DNA from: Mesorhizobium muleiense
GTDB taxonomy: Bacteria; Pseudomonadota; Alphaproteobacteria; Rhizobiales; Rhizobiaceae
Assembly: GCF_900099905.1 (NCBI RefSeq)
Contig: NZ_FNEE01000011.1
Location: forward strand, 130,551 to 194,550
Reading direction: 5' to 3'
Length of the DNA: 64,000 nt
In this document: one piece after another, positions 8,134-16,214 of the stretch
Position numbering within the stretch: position 1 is the stretch's first letter
How the letters are laid out: each line of letters starts with the position of its first letter
Made by a program: the position numbers and the translations under genes
Notes under the pieces: model-generated
What the model saw: the letters and a program-made list of their open reading frames with translations, nothing else
Database searches by the model: none
Told to the model about the DNA's origin: nothing

Positions 8134-9167
8134 GCGACACAAGTGAAGAGAAGACACACGCCGCCAGCCCGAAGAAGTTAAGTGAAGCGCGCAAAAAAGG
8201 ACAGCTGCCACGTAGCTCCGATTTCGTCCGCGCGGTCGGGACTTGCGCTGGGCTCGGCTACCTTTGGCTAAGAGGCAGCGTGATCGAGGACAAATGCCGG
8301 GAAGCGCTCCTATTAGCCACCAAGTTGCAGAGCCTACCTTTCGATACCGCGGTGCCGCAGGCATTGGTTGTGCTCGTCCAACTCACCGTCGCGGCTGTTG
8401 GCCCGCTGCTTGGAACCCTCGTCGCCGCGGTGATTTTGGCCAGCCTGCTAGCCAATGGTGGATTTGTCTTCTCTCTGGAGCCGATGAAGCTCAGCTTTAA
8501 GAAAATTGACCCCTTTGAAGGGCTGAAGCGCTTGGGGTCTGCTCGTTCCATGGTCGAAGTCTGCAAGACCATGTTCAAGGTATTGGTTCTCAGCGCAACC
8601 TTTTCCATTGTCCTTCTCGGGATGTGGAAGACAATGGTCCCTCTGCCGATCTGCGGCATGGGCTGTGTTGGCCTCATCTTTATGGAGACAAAATTGCTGA
8701 TGGGAATTGGCGCCGGCGCACTGCTGGTCGGCGGACTGATCGATCTCCTGCTCCAGCGCGCGTTGTATCTGCGCGAAATGCGCATGACCAATACCGAAGT
8801 GACGCGCGAGTCGAAGGATCAGCAAGGAGCGCCAGAGTTGAAAGGTGAACAGCGTCGCATCCGCGAGGAGGCGGCCGACGAGCCTGCGCTTGGCGTGCAT
8901 CGCGCCACGCTGGTCTTAACAGGAAGGGCGGTCCTGATCGGTCTGCGTTACGTTCGCGGTGAAACCGGGGTGCCGTTCTTAGTTTGCCGTGCCGAAGGTG
9001 AGCGCGTTTCACATGTGTTGAGTGAGGCGCGGGCACTACGCCTGACGATCGTCCATGACCATGTCTTAGCGCGTCAGCTGATAAGCACTACAAAACTCGG
9101 CCACGCGGTTCCTATGCAATATTTCCAGCCTGTCGCGAAAGCATTCTTTGCCGCAGGCTTGGCCTAG
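8130..9167 (+). CDS. rhcU: RhcU (SctU), substrate-switch protein lacking NPTH
   Basis: This 345-residue FlhB/SctU-type protein begins SDTSEEKTHAASPKKLSEAR, the family's N-terminal signature, and has four membrane segments before a cytoplasmic linker (TNTEVTRESKDQQGAPELKG). In canonical SctU the C-terminal domain self-cleaves at NPTH. The aligned place here reads TLVLTGRAVLIGLRY, with TGRA where NPTH is expected, so autocleavage at that site cannot occur. The downstream ARALRLTIVHDHVLARQLI and VPMQYFQPVAKAFF segments are otherwise normal. This is the last gene of the operon. The start is set by overlap with rhcT. Confidence 0.92.
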   Translation: MSDTSEEKTHAASPKKLSEARKKGQLPRSSDFVRAVGTCAGLGYLWLRGSVIEDKCREALLLATKLQSLPFDTAVPQALVVLVQLTVAAVGPLLGTLVAAVILASLLANGGFVFSLEPMKLSFKKIDPFEGLKRLGSARSMVEVCKTMFKVLVLSATFSIVLLGMWKTMVPLPICGMGCVGLIFMETKLLMGIGAGALLVGGLIDLLLQRALYLREMRMTNTEVTRESKDQQGAPELKGEQRRIREEAADEPALGVHRATLVLTGRAVLIGLRYVRGETGVPFLVCRAEGERVSHVLSEARALRLTIVHDHVLARQLISTTKLGHAVPMQYFQPVAKAFFAAGLA

Positions 9168-9438
9168 TCATTGGAAGTCCACGACTGCCCAGTTCAAAAC
9201 TGACCTGGTTCCATGCTAGTGGCAAATGTCGGCTGGCCATCCGTGCCCCAGTGTCTCTGTCAGGCCAACCGCGCAACCGCGGGCCTGGGGCAATCACTCC
9301 CCTCGGATCTGCCACCCAGCAACTACGGCAAGTCCTCCGGGCATGACCTTTCAGCCTCTGCTGGCCGGTGCGTGGCGCAGTCCGAGGTTTTGAGGCCGGC
9401 AGTGCGGATTTGATTGGTGCAGCCGTTGGAATGCCCTC
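9168..9438. other. Intergenic stretch between rhcU and the NopP tts box
   Basis: There is no supportable gene. Short open frames exist on both strands but resemble nothing and lack ribosome sites. Confidence 0.5.
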
Positions 9439-9467
9439 GTCAGCTAGTCGTCAACTAAGCGCCCTAT
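9439..9467 (+). promoter_or_regulatory. tts box upstream of the NopP-like effector gene
   Basis: GTCAGCTAGTCGTCAACTAA followed by GCGCCCTAT matches the tts-box pattern and is very similar to the minus-strand box at 13769-13797. It lies 56 bases before the ATG at 9524, consistent with TtsI-driven effector expression. Confidence 0.85.
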
Positions 9468-9523
9468 GTTGAACAGCCGTGCTAACTTGAGCTCGGTTGC
9501 GAAACATAGGAGTACGAATCGTC

Positions 9524-10324
9524 ATGTATGGTCGAATTGGCTCATCCGATAGTTACCGCGCGCATAATGCCGGCGAGCAATCGGATGCAGGAAGCGAAGG
9601 GTTCGCGGACACATTTGCCCGAATGCACTTATCCGGATCGGAAGGTAGCGGCGCCTCATCATCGGCGGCTCCCCAAGCATACTCCCTCAATTCCCGACCT
9701 CCTGTGGTGGAGATCAACAGGACTTCCTTCAGGAGACAGGTGAGGCAATTTCATGGTGATGAAATCACGCACATCGCCGACAATCCTCAAGAGTATTCGG
9801 AGTTCGTATCGTCACGAGCCAGGCGCACCGCGGACGTTGCTCAGCAATATGGCATCCGTCGAGATACGGAGCACGCGCGATATTTCAGTTACCAATTGGG
9901 AGACCGGAGTGCCGGACTGCTGAGAATGGAAGGCGGATTCAGCATGAACGAGTTCGAATCGGAAAGTTGGCGGGAACAATTTCCTGGTCGAACTGAGGTC
10001 ACTTCCATAGTGGATCTTCAAGTCGCCCATCCGCTCGTCGAAAATGCGGGCGATATTCTGCTGGAGCATCAACTTCGGATAGACGGCGACCGACCGTTGC
10101 TGAATTGGCGTGCGGCTAATCCGGAAGCACAAGCGCGCGCGCAGACGATGGGGTTTGTTGAAGTGGATCATGGCGACCTGGTGCTTGACCCTACGCAGCA
10201 TCCCGACAAATGGACGAAGAACAGTGCCGGTGAGTGGCAGCGTGCAGGCAAACCTCCACTCTATCTCCACAAAACCGAGGACAGCGACAGCAGCGATAGC
10301 GGGTCTGACGACGATTTCATGTGA
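9524..10324 (+). CDS. nopP: NopP-type type III effector
   Basis: The 266-residue product starts MYGRIGSSDSYRAHNAG, a polar, serine-rich N-terminus typical of a type III secretion signal, and I recognise it as NopP-like. The ATG at 9524 is preferred over an upstream TTG because it has GGAG at 9509-9512. Residues about 165-235 (VDLQVAHPLVENAGDILLEH, ANPEAQARAQTMGFVEVDHG) resemble the C-terminal motifs of GNAT acetyltransferases; this is an observation, not a proven activity. The C-terminus is acidic and serine-rich (DSDSSDSGSDDDFM), a possible host-kinase substrate. It has its own tts box and a hairpin after the stop. Confidence 0.8.
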   Translation: MYGRIGSSDSYRAHNAGEQSDAGSEGFADTFARMHLSGSEGSGASSSAAPQAYSLNSRPPVVEINRTSFRRQVRQFHGDEITHIADNPQEYSEFVSSRARRTADVAQQYGIRRDTEHARYFSYQLGDRSAGLLRMEGGFSMNEFESESWREQFPGRTEVTSIVDLQVAHPLVENAGDILLEHQLRIDGDRPLLNWRAANPEAQARAQTMGFVEVDHGDLVLDPTQHPDKWTKNSAGEWQRAGKPPLYLHKTEDSDSSDSGSDDDFM

Positions 10325-10342
10325 TTTGTCGACCCGCCGCCG

Positions 10343-10372
10343 AGCCTTGCAACTGGTGACGGTTGCAAGGCT
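10343..10372 (+). terminator. Strong hairpin after nopP
   Basis: AGCCTTGCAAC (10343-10353) pairs perfectly with GTTGCAAGGCT (10362-10372) across an 8-base loop, 19 bases after the nopP stop. There is no clear T-run, so it may act as a transcript-stabilising or weak terminator structure. Confidence 0.6.
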
Positions 10373-10866
10373 GTTGGCAGTGAATGCTAATTGTCCGGCG
10401 ACAGCCCCGCCTTAGCGCCAGCGCCGCCGAGCGATCCAGCCCATCTCCCAGACAATAAACTGCGGATGCGCATCGTGGGTGCTTGCGAGCGGATTGTATT
10501 CGGGCCGGAACTCCGCCTCTTGGATACGAGCTCTCCCGAATCCAATTTTCTCCACCACACCGTTGGGTCGTTGCGATGCGCCGATCCCGATCGGATCGGC
10601 TATGCCTGCTCCGCGCTCGCAGGAAGACCTTCCGCCTCGATCTTGGCGGCGCGATCTCGGCGATAAGTTGGATGGGAGGCAAGATACGCCGCCACGTCAA
10701 CAGCAGGTAACGCGACATCGCAAATCGGCCCTGACGGTAGCCGATCGACTCCAATCGCCGGACCGCAACTCGCGCAGCGGCATTCGCGGTTTGGCCAGGA
10801 GAAATGCTCGCTGACTCACAGCGTGGCCGGCCGCATTCTGCCCTAGACCCCAAAGTACGTGCCCTG
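10373..10866. other. Gap between convergent effector genes
   Basis: Open frames are present on both strands, but none has a recognisable family, good ribosome site or consistent coding look. No gene is called. Confidence 0.4.
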
Positions 10867-13317
10867 TCATGCAGCCTGCGCCGACGGGAGCTCGGCACGC
10901 GAATGGCGTGGTTGGCGGCCAAGCCCCGAGGTCAACAAGGACTTACAGAAAGCGGGGGTGAGTTTGCCGCGATGAATTATGACCTTCTCGCGACCGGACC
11001 TAGCATCGGCTTCCTCTCGCTCTCGATTGTAGCCGCGCTGTTCGTTGGATTTAACGTGGCAAGCGGTGAATTCGGAATCAGCCAGCCCTTCCAAGTTTCT
11101 GGCCATGACGGGGCGACTCGTGTGGATGTGCACCCACATCGGGCTCGGCATCGCACCATTGACCAGCATCTTGGGCTGCAGCTTCATCTCAAACAGCTTT
11201 CCTGGCTCGCCACGCAGCGCGACCGGTGCCTCCGGCGGCATCAATTCGTCGGCATTGCACAAATGTTCCAGGTATTTTTGCGCCGGAAATGCGTAGGTCT
11301 TCATGCAATCAGTCGTAATGCCGGCTTTTCCTTCATTCAATGCGTTGGCCTGTCCCAGCACCATGTTCAGCAACCCTTTGAGCTGGTCTGTGCGTTCGTG
11401 CACTTTGGGTAGCTGGGTGGAGGTGAGTAGCAGGCGTACATTACGCCCCTGCAACCCGGCGAGACAGGTTTGCATCTCAATGGCCTGGGCTCGCAGGTAC
11501 TGGGCCACATCGTCCACGACCTTACCGGCCTCCTCAGGCTTCATCTGGCGCACTTGGGAGACGACGCTTTGCTGACCGGCCAGATCGAACTGCAAAAGTT
11601 CGTCCAATCGTTTGAGCCGCTCCGTCAATACCTCCATTGACAACGCGGCGCCCCCGATTGTCGAGCCTGCCCCCGACGAACTCGCAGCCACCTCTTGCGC
11701 TCTCACCTGTGTACTCGCAACTTGATCCGAGCGCGCGAGAACCTTGGCTGCTGGCACTGTGCCGGCGTTCGCAGCGACTGGTGTTGATGGCTGCCCGGCG
11801 GCAGAAGTCCCGGCGCGAGCTGCCGACTTATGCTTTGACTTCCCTTTCCTTCGCGCTGTAGTGCCTTCTGACACTGCAGCCGTACCAGCAGTGTCAGCCG
11901 GTATCGCAGCGCCTGCCCTGGCCGGCATCGCAGCGCCCGCCTGGGCCTGTGGCGCCATGATGGCTGACGGCGGAGACTGCAGGTTCAACAAGTGCATGGC
12001 ATCGTGCGCAGTGATCCATGCATCGTCCACGATCCGTTCGAACAGTTTCAATGGGAGGCCGGCATCTGGGTAGGTATGGCTTAGCTTGGTATGCACCTCG
12101 TGCAACGCCAATCCAAAATCCGAAAGCCGCTCCATGATTTTTTCTACAACCGCGCAATCATGAGCGTTGAGTGCTTTGCCATCATCCATTATGCCCTTCG
12201 CCAAAGAGAGGGCGCGAAGAGCTTCTTGAACGGCGCTTGCCATCAGCTGCACCACTCCATTTCGACCGACGAGGAGTTCCTTCAAATCTGGCTCGAACCT
12301 GCTCGCCCGCAGTTCAATCTTGGCCCGCGCAAGACCGATCCGCTCACGGACCAGCCAGATCCTGACACTCAGTACCGAGCCGGCACGCAGCCGCAGTGCG
12401 CACCGCTCGGCTTCCCGCATCACGGGCGTTCCACTGGATAGGCTAGCGGTGGCAGCGCAGGCGGATCGCTGCCGTTCGGAGCGCCATGCCTTTTTTTCCC
12501 ACCACTTAATTGCCGCCGTATGGTGGTTCTCCACATTTAAAATCAACAGCTCCTGCCGGTCCGCCTGGGAGTAGGAGTAGAGTTTATCGACCATACCTGC
12601 CGCTTTCTTGGTCTTTTTGTCCAATTTCGTGATCGTCGACAGGCCAAGTTTGTCTACTTCATTCGCGGCGTCGCACACGATCTGGCAACATCTACGCACC
12701 TTGTCGTCTGGCATAATTGTCTGCGCCTCAGCCGCAGGCAGGCTAGCGCGGTACTCCAGAATTGCTGAGGCTGCATCGACGACCCGACTGATCAGCTCCA
12801 CCGCCTCCTCGGGGACGTCGGTTTTCCTGGCCGCAGCCTCGCAATCAGTCAGTTGTTGAACAAGACTGTTCATTCTGAGCTGTGTCGGACTGATATCTTC
12901 ATTTGACGATGAGCTGGTGCCTTCCACCTGCGCGGTTGATAGTTGGCTACCGACCGGCGCCATGGCTTCGCCCTCAGACATGGAGGGAGAACCGCGCCGC
13001 CTTGCGGCTGCGCCACGTGGCGCTACGGTTCCGCGTGGTGGCGCAGCGGCTCCACGTGGCGGTGCGTTCAGGATTTGATCTTCGCCAATCGAGGCGCCTG
13101 GCAGACTTTCGCGGGCATCGCCTGGACCGCGCGCAACTGGAAGGGAGGAGGGCCTCCTATCGGCGTCCCCAGAGCGCATCTGCTCCACAACGGAATCGAA
13201 TGACTGTCCACCTTCTCCCGCAGCAAGACTTGATTGCGAAAGGGAACTGCTCGCCCGCCCCGCGCGGCTGGCTCCAGTTTCAGCCTGCGATTTCCGTGGT
13301 CGGCCAATGCCCTTCAT
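10867..13317 (-). CDS. Putative type III effector, 816 residues, possibly XopP/HLK (RipH)-like
   Basis: The ATG at 13317 has GGAGA 7 bases upstream; an in-frame extension to 13383 is possible. Residues 1-150 are Ser/Arg/Pro-rich and include a short degenerate PRGAAAPPRGTVAPRGAA repeat, typical of a secretion leader. A helical domain follows, then an Ala/Pro-rich linker near residues 440-530, then a second helical region (MEVLTERLKRLDELLQFDLA). The end carries WVHIHTSRPVMARNLEGL, FTACHVKSNEQR and EKVIIHRGKL, which recall the C-terminus of the Xanthomonas XopP / Ralstonia HLK effectors. That relation is from memory and tentative. The gene is convergent with nopP, with a tts box on its strand at 13769-13797. 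Confidence 0.7.
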   Translation of the reverse strand: MKGIGRPRKSQAETGASRAGRASSSLSQSSLAAGEGGQSFDSVVEQMRSGDADRRPSSLPVARGPGDARESLPGASIGEDQILNAPPRGAAAPPRGTVAPRGAAARRRGSPSMSEGEAMAPVGSQLSTAQVEGTSSSSNEDISPTQLRMNSLVQQLTDCEAAARKTDVPEEAVELISRVVDAASAILEYRASLPAAEAQTIMPDDKVRRCCQIVCDAANEVDKLGLSTITKLDKKTKKAAGMVDKLYSYSQADRQELLILNVENHHTAAIKWWEKKAWRSERQRSACAATASLSSGTPVMREAERCALRLRAGSVLSVRIWLVRERIGLARAKIELRASRFEPDLKELLVGRNGVVQLMASAVQEALRALSLAKGIMDDGKALNAHDCAVVEKIMERLSDFGLALHEVHTKLSHTYPDAGLPLKLFERIVDDAWITAHDAMHLLNLQSPPSAIMAPQAQAGAAMPARAGAAIPADTAGTAAVSEGTTARRKGKSKHKSAARAGTSAAGQPSTPVAANAGTVPAAKVLARSDQVASTQVRAQEVAASSSGAGSTIGGAALSMEVLTERLKRLDELLQFDLAGQQSVVSQVRQMKPEEAGKVVDDVAQYLRAQAIEMQTCLAGLQGRNVRLLLTSTQLPKVHERTDQLKGLLNMVLGQANALNEGKAGITTDCMKTYAFPAQKYLEHLCNADELMPPEAPVALRGEPGKLFEMKLQPKMLVNGAMPSPMWVHIHTSRPVMARNLEGLADSEFTACHVKSNEQRGYNREREEADARSGREKVIIHRGKLTPAFCKSLLTSGLGRQPRHSRAELPSAQAA

Positions 13318-14244
13318 ATTGCGTCTCCGTAGTAGGCGAGAATGTGCTGCTATTGTGCTGGCGGCTGACGAGACCAGCGGCATCTTTCGGTTAACGTCAC
13401 GGTCAGCCAGACCCGCGACGGCGTAATGTTCCCGCCAAAGTGCTTCTCAGTAGCAGGCCAAGATTGGCCCGAGCTCACAGGACTTTCGCAACGTTGCCAT
13501 CGATGTCCTGAGATTATCAGCGCTTCAGTCCGCCGATTTCCAGGAACAGCGAATGAAATCAGACCAACTCGGCTAGCTCCCCTTCCTAGACACGTGCCTG
13601 ACGATTTTATTGAGGCGTCACTCCTCTCGTTCGCCACCGACAAAGTCACACATTTGCTTCAGAGAAGCGTGTGCGTTGCGTATCGCGCGGGAAACCATTT
13701 CGATCTATAGTTACAAAAAGTGTCGAGACGGGACCTTTGGATCCGAAGGTCAGGCACGGCCGGCCTAGATAGACCGCTTGGCTGACGATTAGCTGACGAT
13801 GGGAGTTCTCACGAACAGGGCAAGAAAATCCGACCGCTTCAAGCTTTCGATATGGTGAGAAGAGGATCCGCACCGGCCTCCCAAAGCCGGCAGACCATCC
13901 CATGTTCGTACTCGCCGACCTTCTCGAAGCCAATGAGCTCACCGCGCCGGGCCGTGATGTGCAGGCGAGAGAATGGTGATGCAAAGACCGAGTTCCTGCT
14001 CGTTGCGTGCGCCCGTGGAGCCAGCAAGAATACGGTCATTGCGGTCATGCAGCACGTGGACCGTGTCTCCTGTTCGACACCACAGCATCGAGGATGCAAA
14101 CGAGCTGCTGCGGCTGCCATTCGGTCGCGGCATGCGTGGACGGCGGGATTGGCCGAACAGCCGAGATCGTGGTCGACTGTTCGATGCGAGAGCAACATCC
14201 TGCAGAGCATACGTTTTTGCGCTGGCCGGTTTTTGTCAAAAGCC
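13318..14244. other. Divergent intergenic region between effector and nopC
   Basis: Apart from the minus-strand tts box I see no supported gene. Overlapping open frames between 13840 and 14295 on both strands share no recognisable family, and they end inside the next tts box. Confidence 0.4.
13769..13797 (-). promoter_or_regulatory. tts box on the minus strand, upstream of the 816-residue effector gene
   Basis: Read on the minus strand, it starts GTCAGCTAATCGTCAGCCAA and ends GCGGTCTAT, nearly matching the nopP box. It lies 451 bases before the effector start, further than usual, so either a long leader or an unnoticed small gene lies between. Confidence 0.75.
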
Positions 14245-14273
14245 GTCAGGTTCTCGAAAGCTCCCGCCCTTAG
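14245..14273 (+). promoter_or_regulatory. tts box upstream of nopC-nopA-sctD-rhcV-y4yS
   Basis: GTCAGGTTCTCGAAAGCT followed by CCCGCCCTTAG is the closest of the four boxes to the consensus. It lies 42 bases before the nopC ATG and should drive the second machinery operon. Confidence 0.9.
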
Positions 14274-14315
14274 CTTGATCGAGGTTAACCTTTAACACGT
14301 CGCCGCCAATGGCAA

Positions 14316-14660
14316 ATGCCGGAGTACCTGATGATAGCAGCAATTGGGAGTGGAGTTGGCAACCTCGGGACTTCCTTGATCCGAAAGGGCCATGGGGATT
14401 CGAAATCCGAGCATTCTGGTGATGGCAAGCCGGCTGGTGGCAATGATGGCAAGCCAGCTGGTGGGAATGATGGCAAGCCAGCTGGCGGGAACGATCGGGC
14501 GGATAACCGGACCGTTTCAAATGATCAACTTCAAGACAACTCACAGTCTGCAGCACAAAGTGAAGCCTTCCAAAGTATCCTGCGATCGTTCGCGTTCCAA
14601 TTCGCGAACGATGCGATGGCTGAGGCCGATGAAGCTTTGGATGACACAGAAGATGCCTGA
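14316..14660 (+). CDS. nopC: NopC-like secreted protein with GKPAGGND repeats
   Basis: This 114-residue protein starts MPEYLMIAAIGSGVGNLG, followed by a polar low-complexity section and an acidic helical end (FANDAMAEADEALDDTEDA). Gene order (tts box, this gene, nopA, sctD, rhcV) matches nopC of NGR234, which encodes a small secreted protein. Residues about 36-59 are three GKPAGGND-type repeats encoded by 24-base DNA repeats. The assignment rests on position, size and the N-terminal resemblance. Confidence 0.7.
   Translation: MPEYLMIAAIGSGVGNLGTSLIRKGHGDSKSEHSGDGKPAGGNDGKPAGGNDGKPAGGNDRADNRTVSNDQLQDNSQSAAQSEAFQSILRSFAFQFANDAMAEADEALDDTEDA
14421..14492 (+). repeat. Three 24-base tandem repeats inside nopC
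   Basis: Three copies of a 24-base unit starting GATGGCAAGCC (at 14421, 14445 and 14469) differ by one to three bases. They encode (D)GKPAGGN repeats in frame, so copy number could vary by slippage without breaking the gene. Confidence 0.9.
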
Positions 14661-14732
14661 CGCGGGAAAATCCGGCGTGAGGTCATACAGGCCGTTATTG
14701 ACGGCACAACTCCAACAGAAAAAGGAATGATC

Positions 14733-14975
14733 ATGGCTGCAGTTGATAATAATAAGAAATCAGGCAATACCAATACCAGTAGCGCCGGCAATACCGATAA
14801 AACTAACAGTGGCACTCCCGGCAATACAAGCGGAGCTGATGCTACTGCTTTTCAGGCGCAAGTGCAAGAACTAACCAATGTTAGCTTGGAGGCGACGAAA
14901 AGGAGTGTCCAGTTGCGCACTCTAACGACCAATCTCCAGACCATCAAGAAGGCCGCCGACGAACGCGTTTCGTAA
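14733..14975 (+). CDS. nopA: NopA, type III pilus subunit
   Basis: The product has 80 residues from ATG 14733, with AAAGGA seven bases upstream; the ATG at 14727 would add two residues but abuts the ribosome site. The first half is Asn/Ser/Gly/Thr-rich (SGNTNTSSAGNTDKTNSG). The C-terminal half is a predicted amphipathic helix (FQAQVQELTNVSLEATKRSV, then QLRTLTTNLQTIKKAADE), the arrangement of needle/pilus subunits such as NopA and HrpA. The position after nopC and before sctD fits. Pilus subunits polymerise on the cell surface. Confidence 0.82.
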   Translation: MAAVDNNKKSGNTNTSSAGNTDKTNSGTPGNTSGADATAFQAQVQELTNVSLEATKRSVQLRTLTTNLQTIKKAADERVS

Positions 14976-15041
14976 TGTCGGAAGCGGCTTTTAGACTGCC
15001 CCTAGCGCGTCTCCTTATTGACGCGACGTAGTCCCGAAATG

Positions 15042-15068
15042 AGCCGCATGGCAATTGCCGTGCGGCTT
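15042..15068 (+). terminator. Hairpin between nopA and sctD
   Basis: AGCCGCA with GGCAATTGCC and TGCGGCT forms a long, almost perfect stem between nopA and the downstream genes. With no T-run it is more likely an attenuator or mRNA-stability element, which would allow more pilus subunit than ring protein. Confidence 0.55.
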
Positions 15069-15091
15069 CTATCCTGTTTGAGAGATGCTCT

Positions 15092-15982
15092 GTGGATGAC
15101 GCCGTTTCCCTCCGTTTCGAAGTGCTTTCGGGGCTCTATTGCGGACTGACCGGCAAGACGGATCTTCAAACGTGTTTAATCGGCAGCGGCTTCGATGCCG
15201 ATTTGGTCTTTGTCGAGCAAGGACTGGCACCGCATCATCTTCGTGTAACTCTTCTTGGCAAGTCGATCGAACTCGAGGCGCTTGCACCCGGACTCAGTAT
15301 CGAGGGCAACCGGAATATCGCCGCAGGCCAGTCCGTTGTTGTGCCCCTTCCTGCCGTCCTGCTCGTAGGCGAGATGTCCATTGCTTGGTCCGTGCAGGAT
15401 GCAGAGCCGCCTGGTTCGACCGGCATACCGCGCCTACCGATCGGTGTGCTCGCCATGGTCATAATCAGCTCACTCGGGATCGGCGCGCTTTCGGGCATGT
15501 TCTCCTATCTTGGCAATGCAAGTGGATCGAGCCCCAATTCACTTCGGGCTGAAGTCGCGTCCAGAACGATCAGTCAACGCGCTGACAATGAACTTACGGG
15601 GGCAGCGGCCAAAGAGCTGCAGGAGGAAGTCGATCGAGCGGGTCTTCTCGACGTCAAGATTGGCTCCGCAAAGGGTGTTGTGACCGCCGAGGGCACCGTC
15701 ACGTCTGAATCGGTCATCAGCTGGCAGAAGCTTCAGCAATCGTTCGATCGTCGCACCAAGGGTACTCTAACACTGGTGAACGGAGTGCTCATCAAAGAGG
15801 AGAAGGCGCCATCCGCAATCGCGGTCGAAGCTGTGTGGCATGGGGCCCAACCGTATCTTGTCATCGACAGCGAGAAGTATTTTGTCGGGGCCATTTTAGC
15901 TGATGGATGGGTAGTCGATCGTATTGAGGACAGCCGTGTGCTGCTGAGCAGGAATGGCCGCATTGCTGCTCTCCCATATTGA
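15092..15982 (+). CDS. SctD-type inner-membrane ring protein (y4yQ equivalent)
   Basis: The product has 296 residues from GTG 15092, with GAGAG upstream. The N-terminal ~100 residues are an FHA-like cytoplasmic domain (RFEVLSGLYCGLTGKTDLQT, LIGSGFDADLVFVEQGLAPH). One membrane helix follows (GVLAMVIISSLGIGALSGMF), then periplasmic ring-building repeats (GAAAKELQEEVDRAGLLDVK; DSEKYFVGAILADGWVVDRI). This is the YscD/SctD layout, and gene order matches y4yQ of NGR234. It would encircle RhcJ in the inner membrane. Confidence 0.86.
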   Translation: MDDAVSLRFEVLSGLYCGLTGKTDLQTCLIGSGFDADLVFVEQGLAPHHLRVTLLGKSIELEALAPGLSIEGNRNIAAGQSVVVPLPAVLLVGEMSIAWSVQDAEPPGSTGIPRLPIGVLAMVIISSLGIGALSGMFSYLGNASGSSPNSLRAEVASRTISQRADNELTGAAAKELQEEVDRAGLLDVKIGSAKGVVTAEGTVTSESVISWQKLQQSFDRRTKGTLTLVNGVLIKEEKAPSAIAVEAVWHGAQPYLVIDSEKYFVGAILADGWVVDRIEDSRVLLSRNGRIAALPY

Positions 15983-16214
15983 AAGCTCGCAGGCCCCATC
16001 AAGCAGCACTCTATGGCCAGCCAAACATCCTGTGGCGCTCGGTGCTGACAAGCTGGCTGCGTTGGAAACATTTGCTGCCCAGCCATTTCGCGCCTGTTTG
16101 TGGCTCTCATGCAGGGTCACGCGCTGGCCAAGGCCGAGGCGCCTTCGGAGTTCGAAAGCTACGTTTCAGGGCGTAACAGCAGAGTAAGTCTCAACCGATT
16201 GCAAAGGTGTCTCG

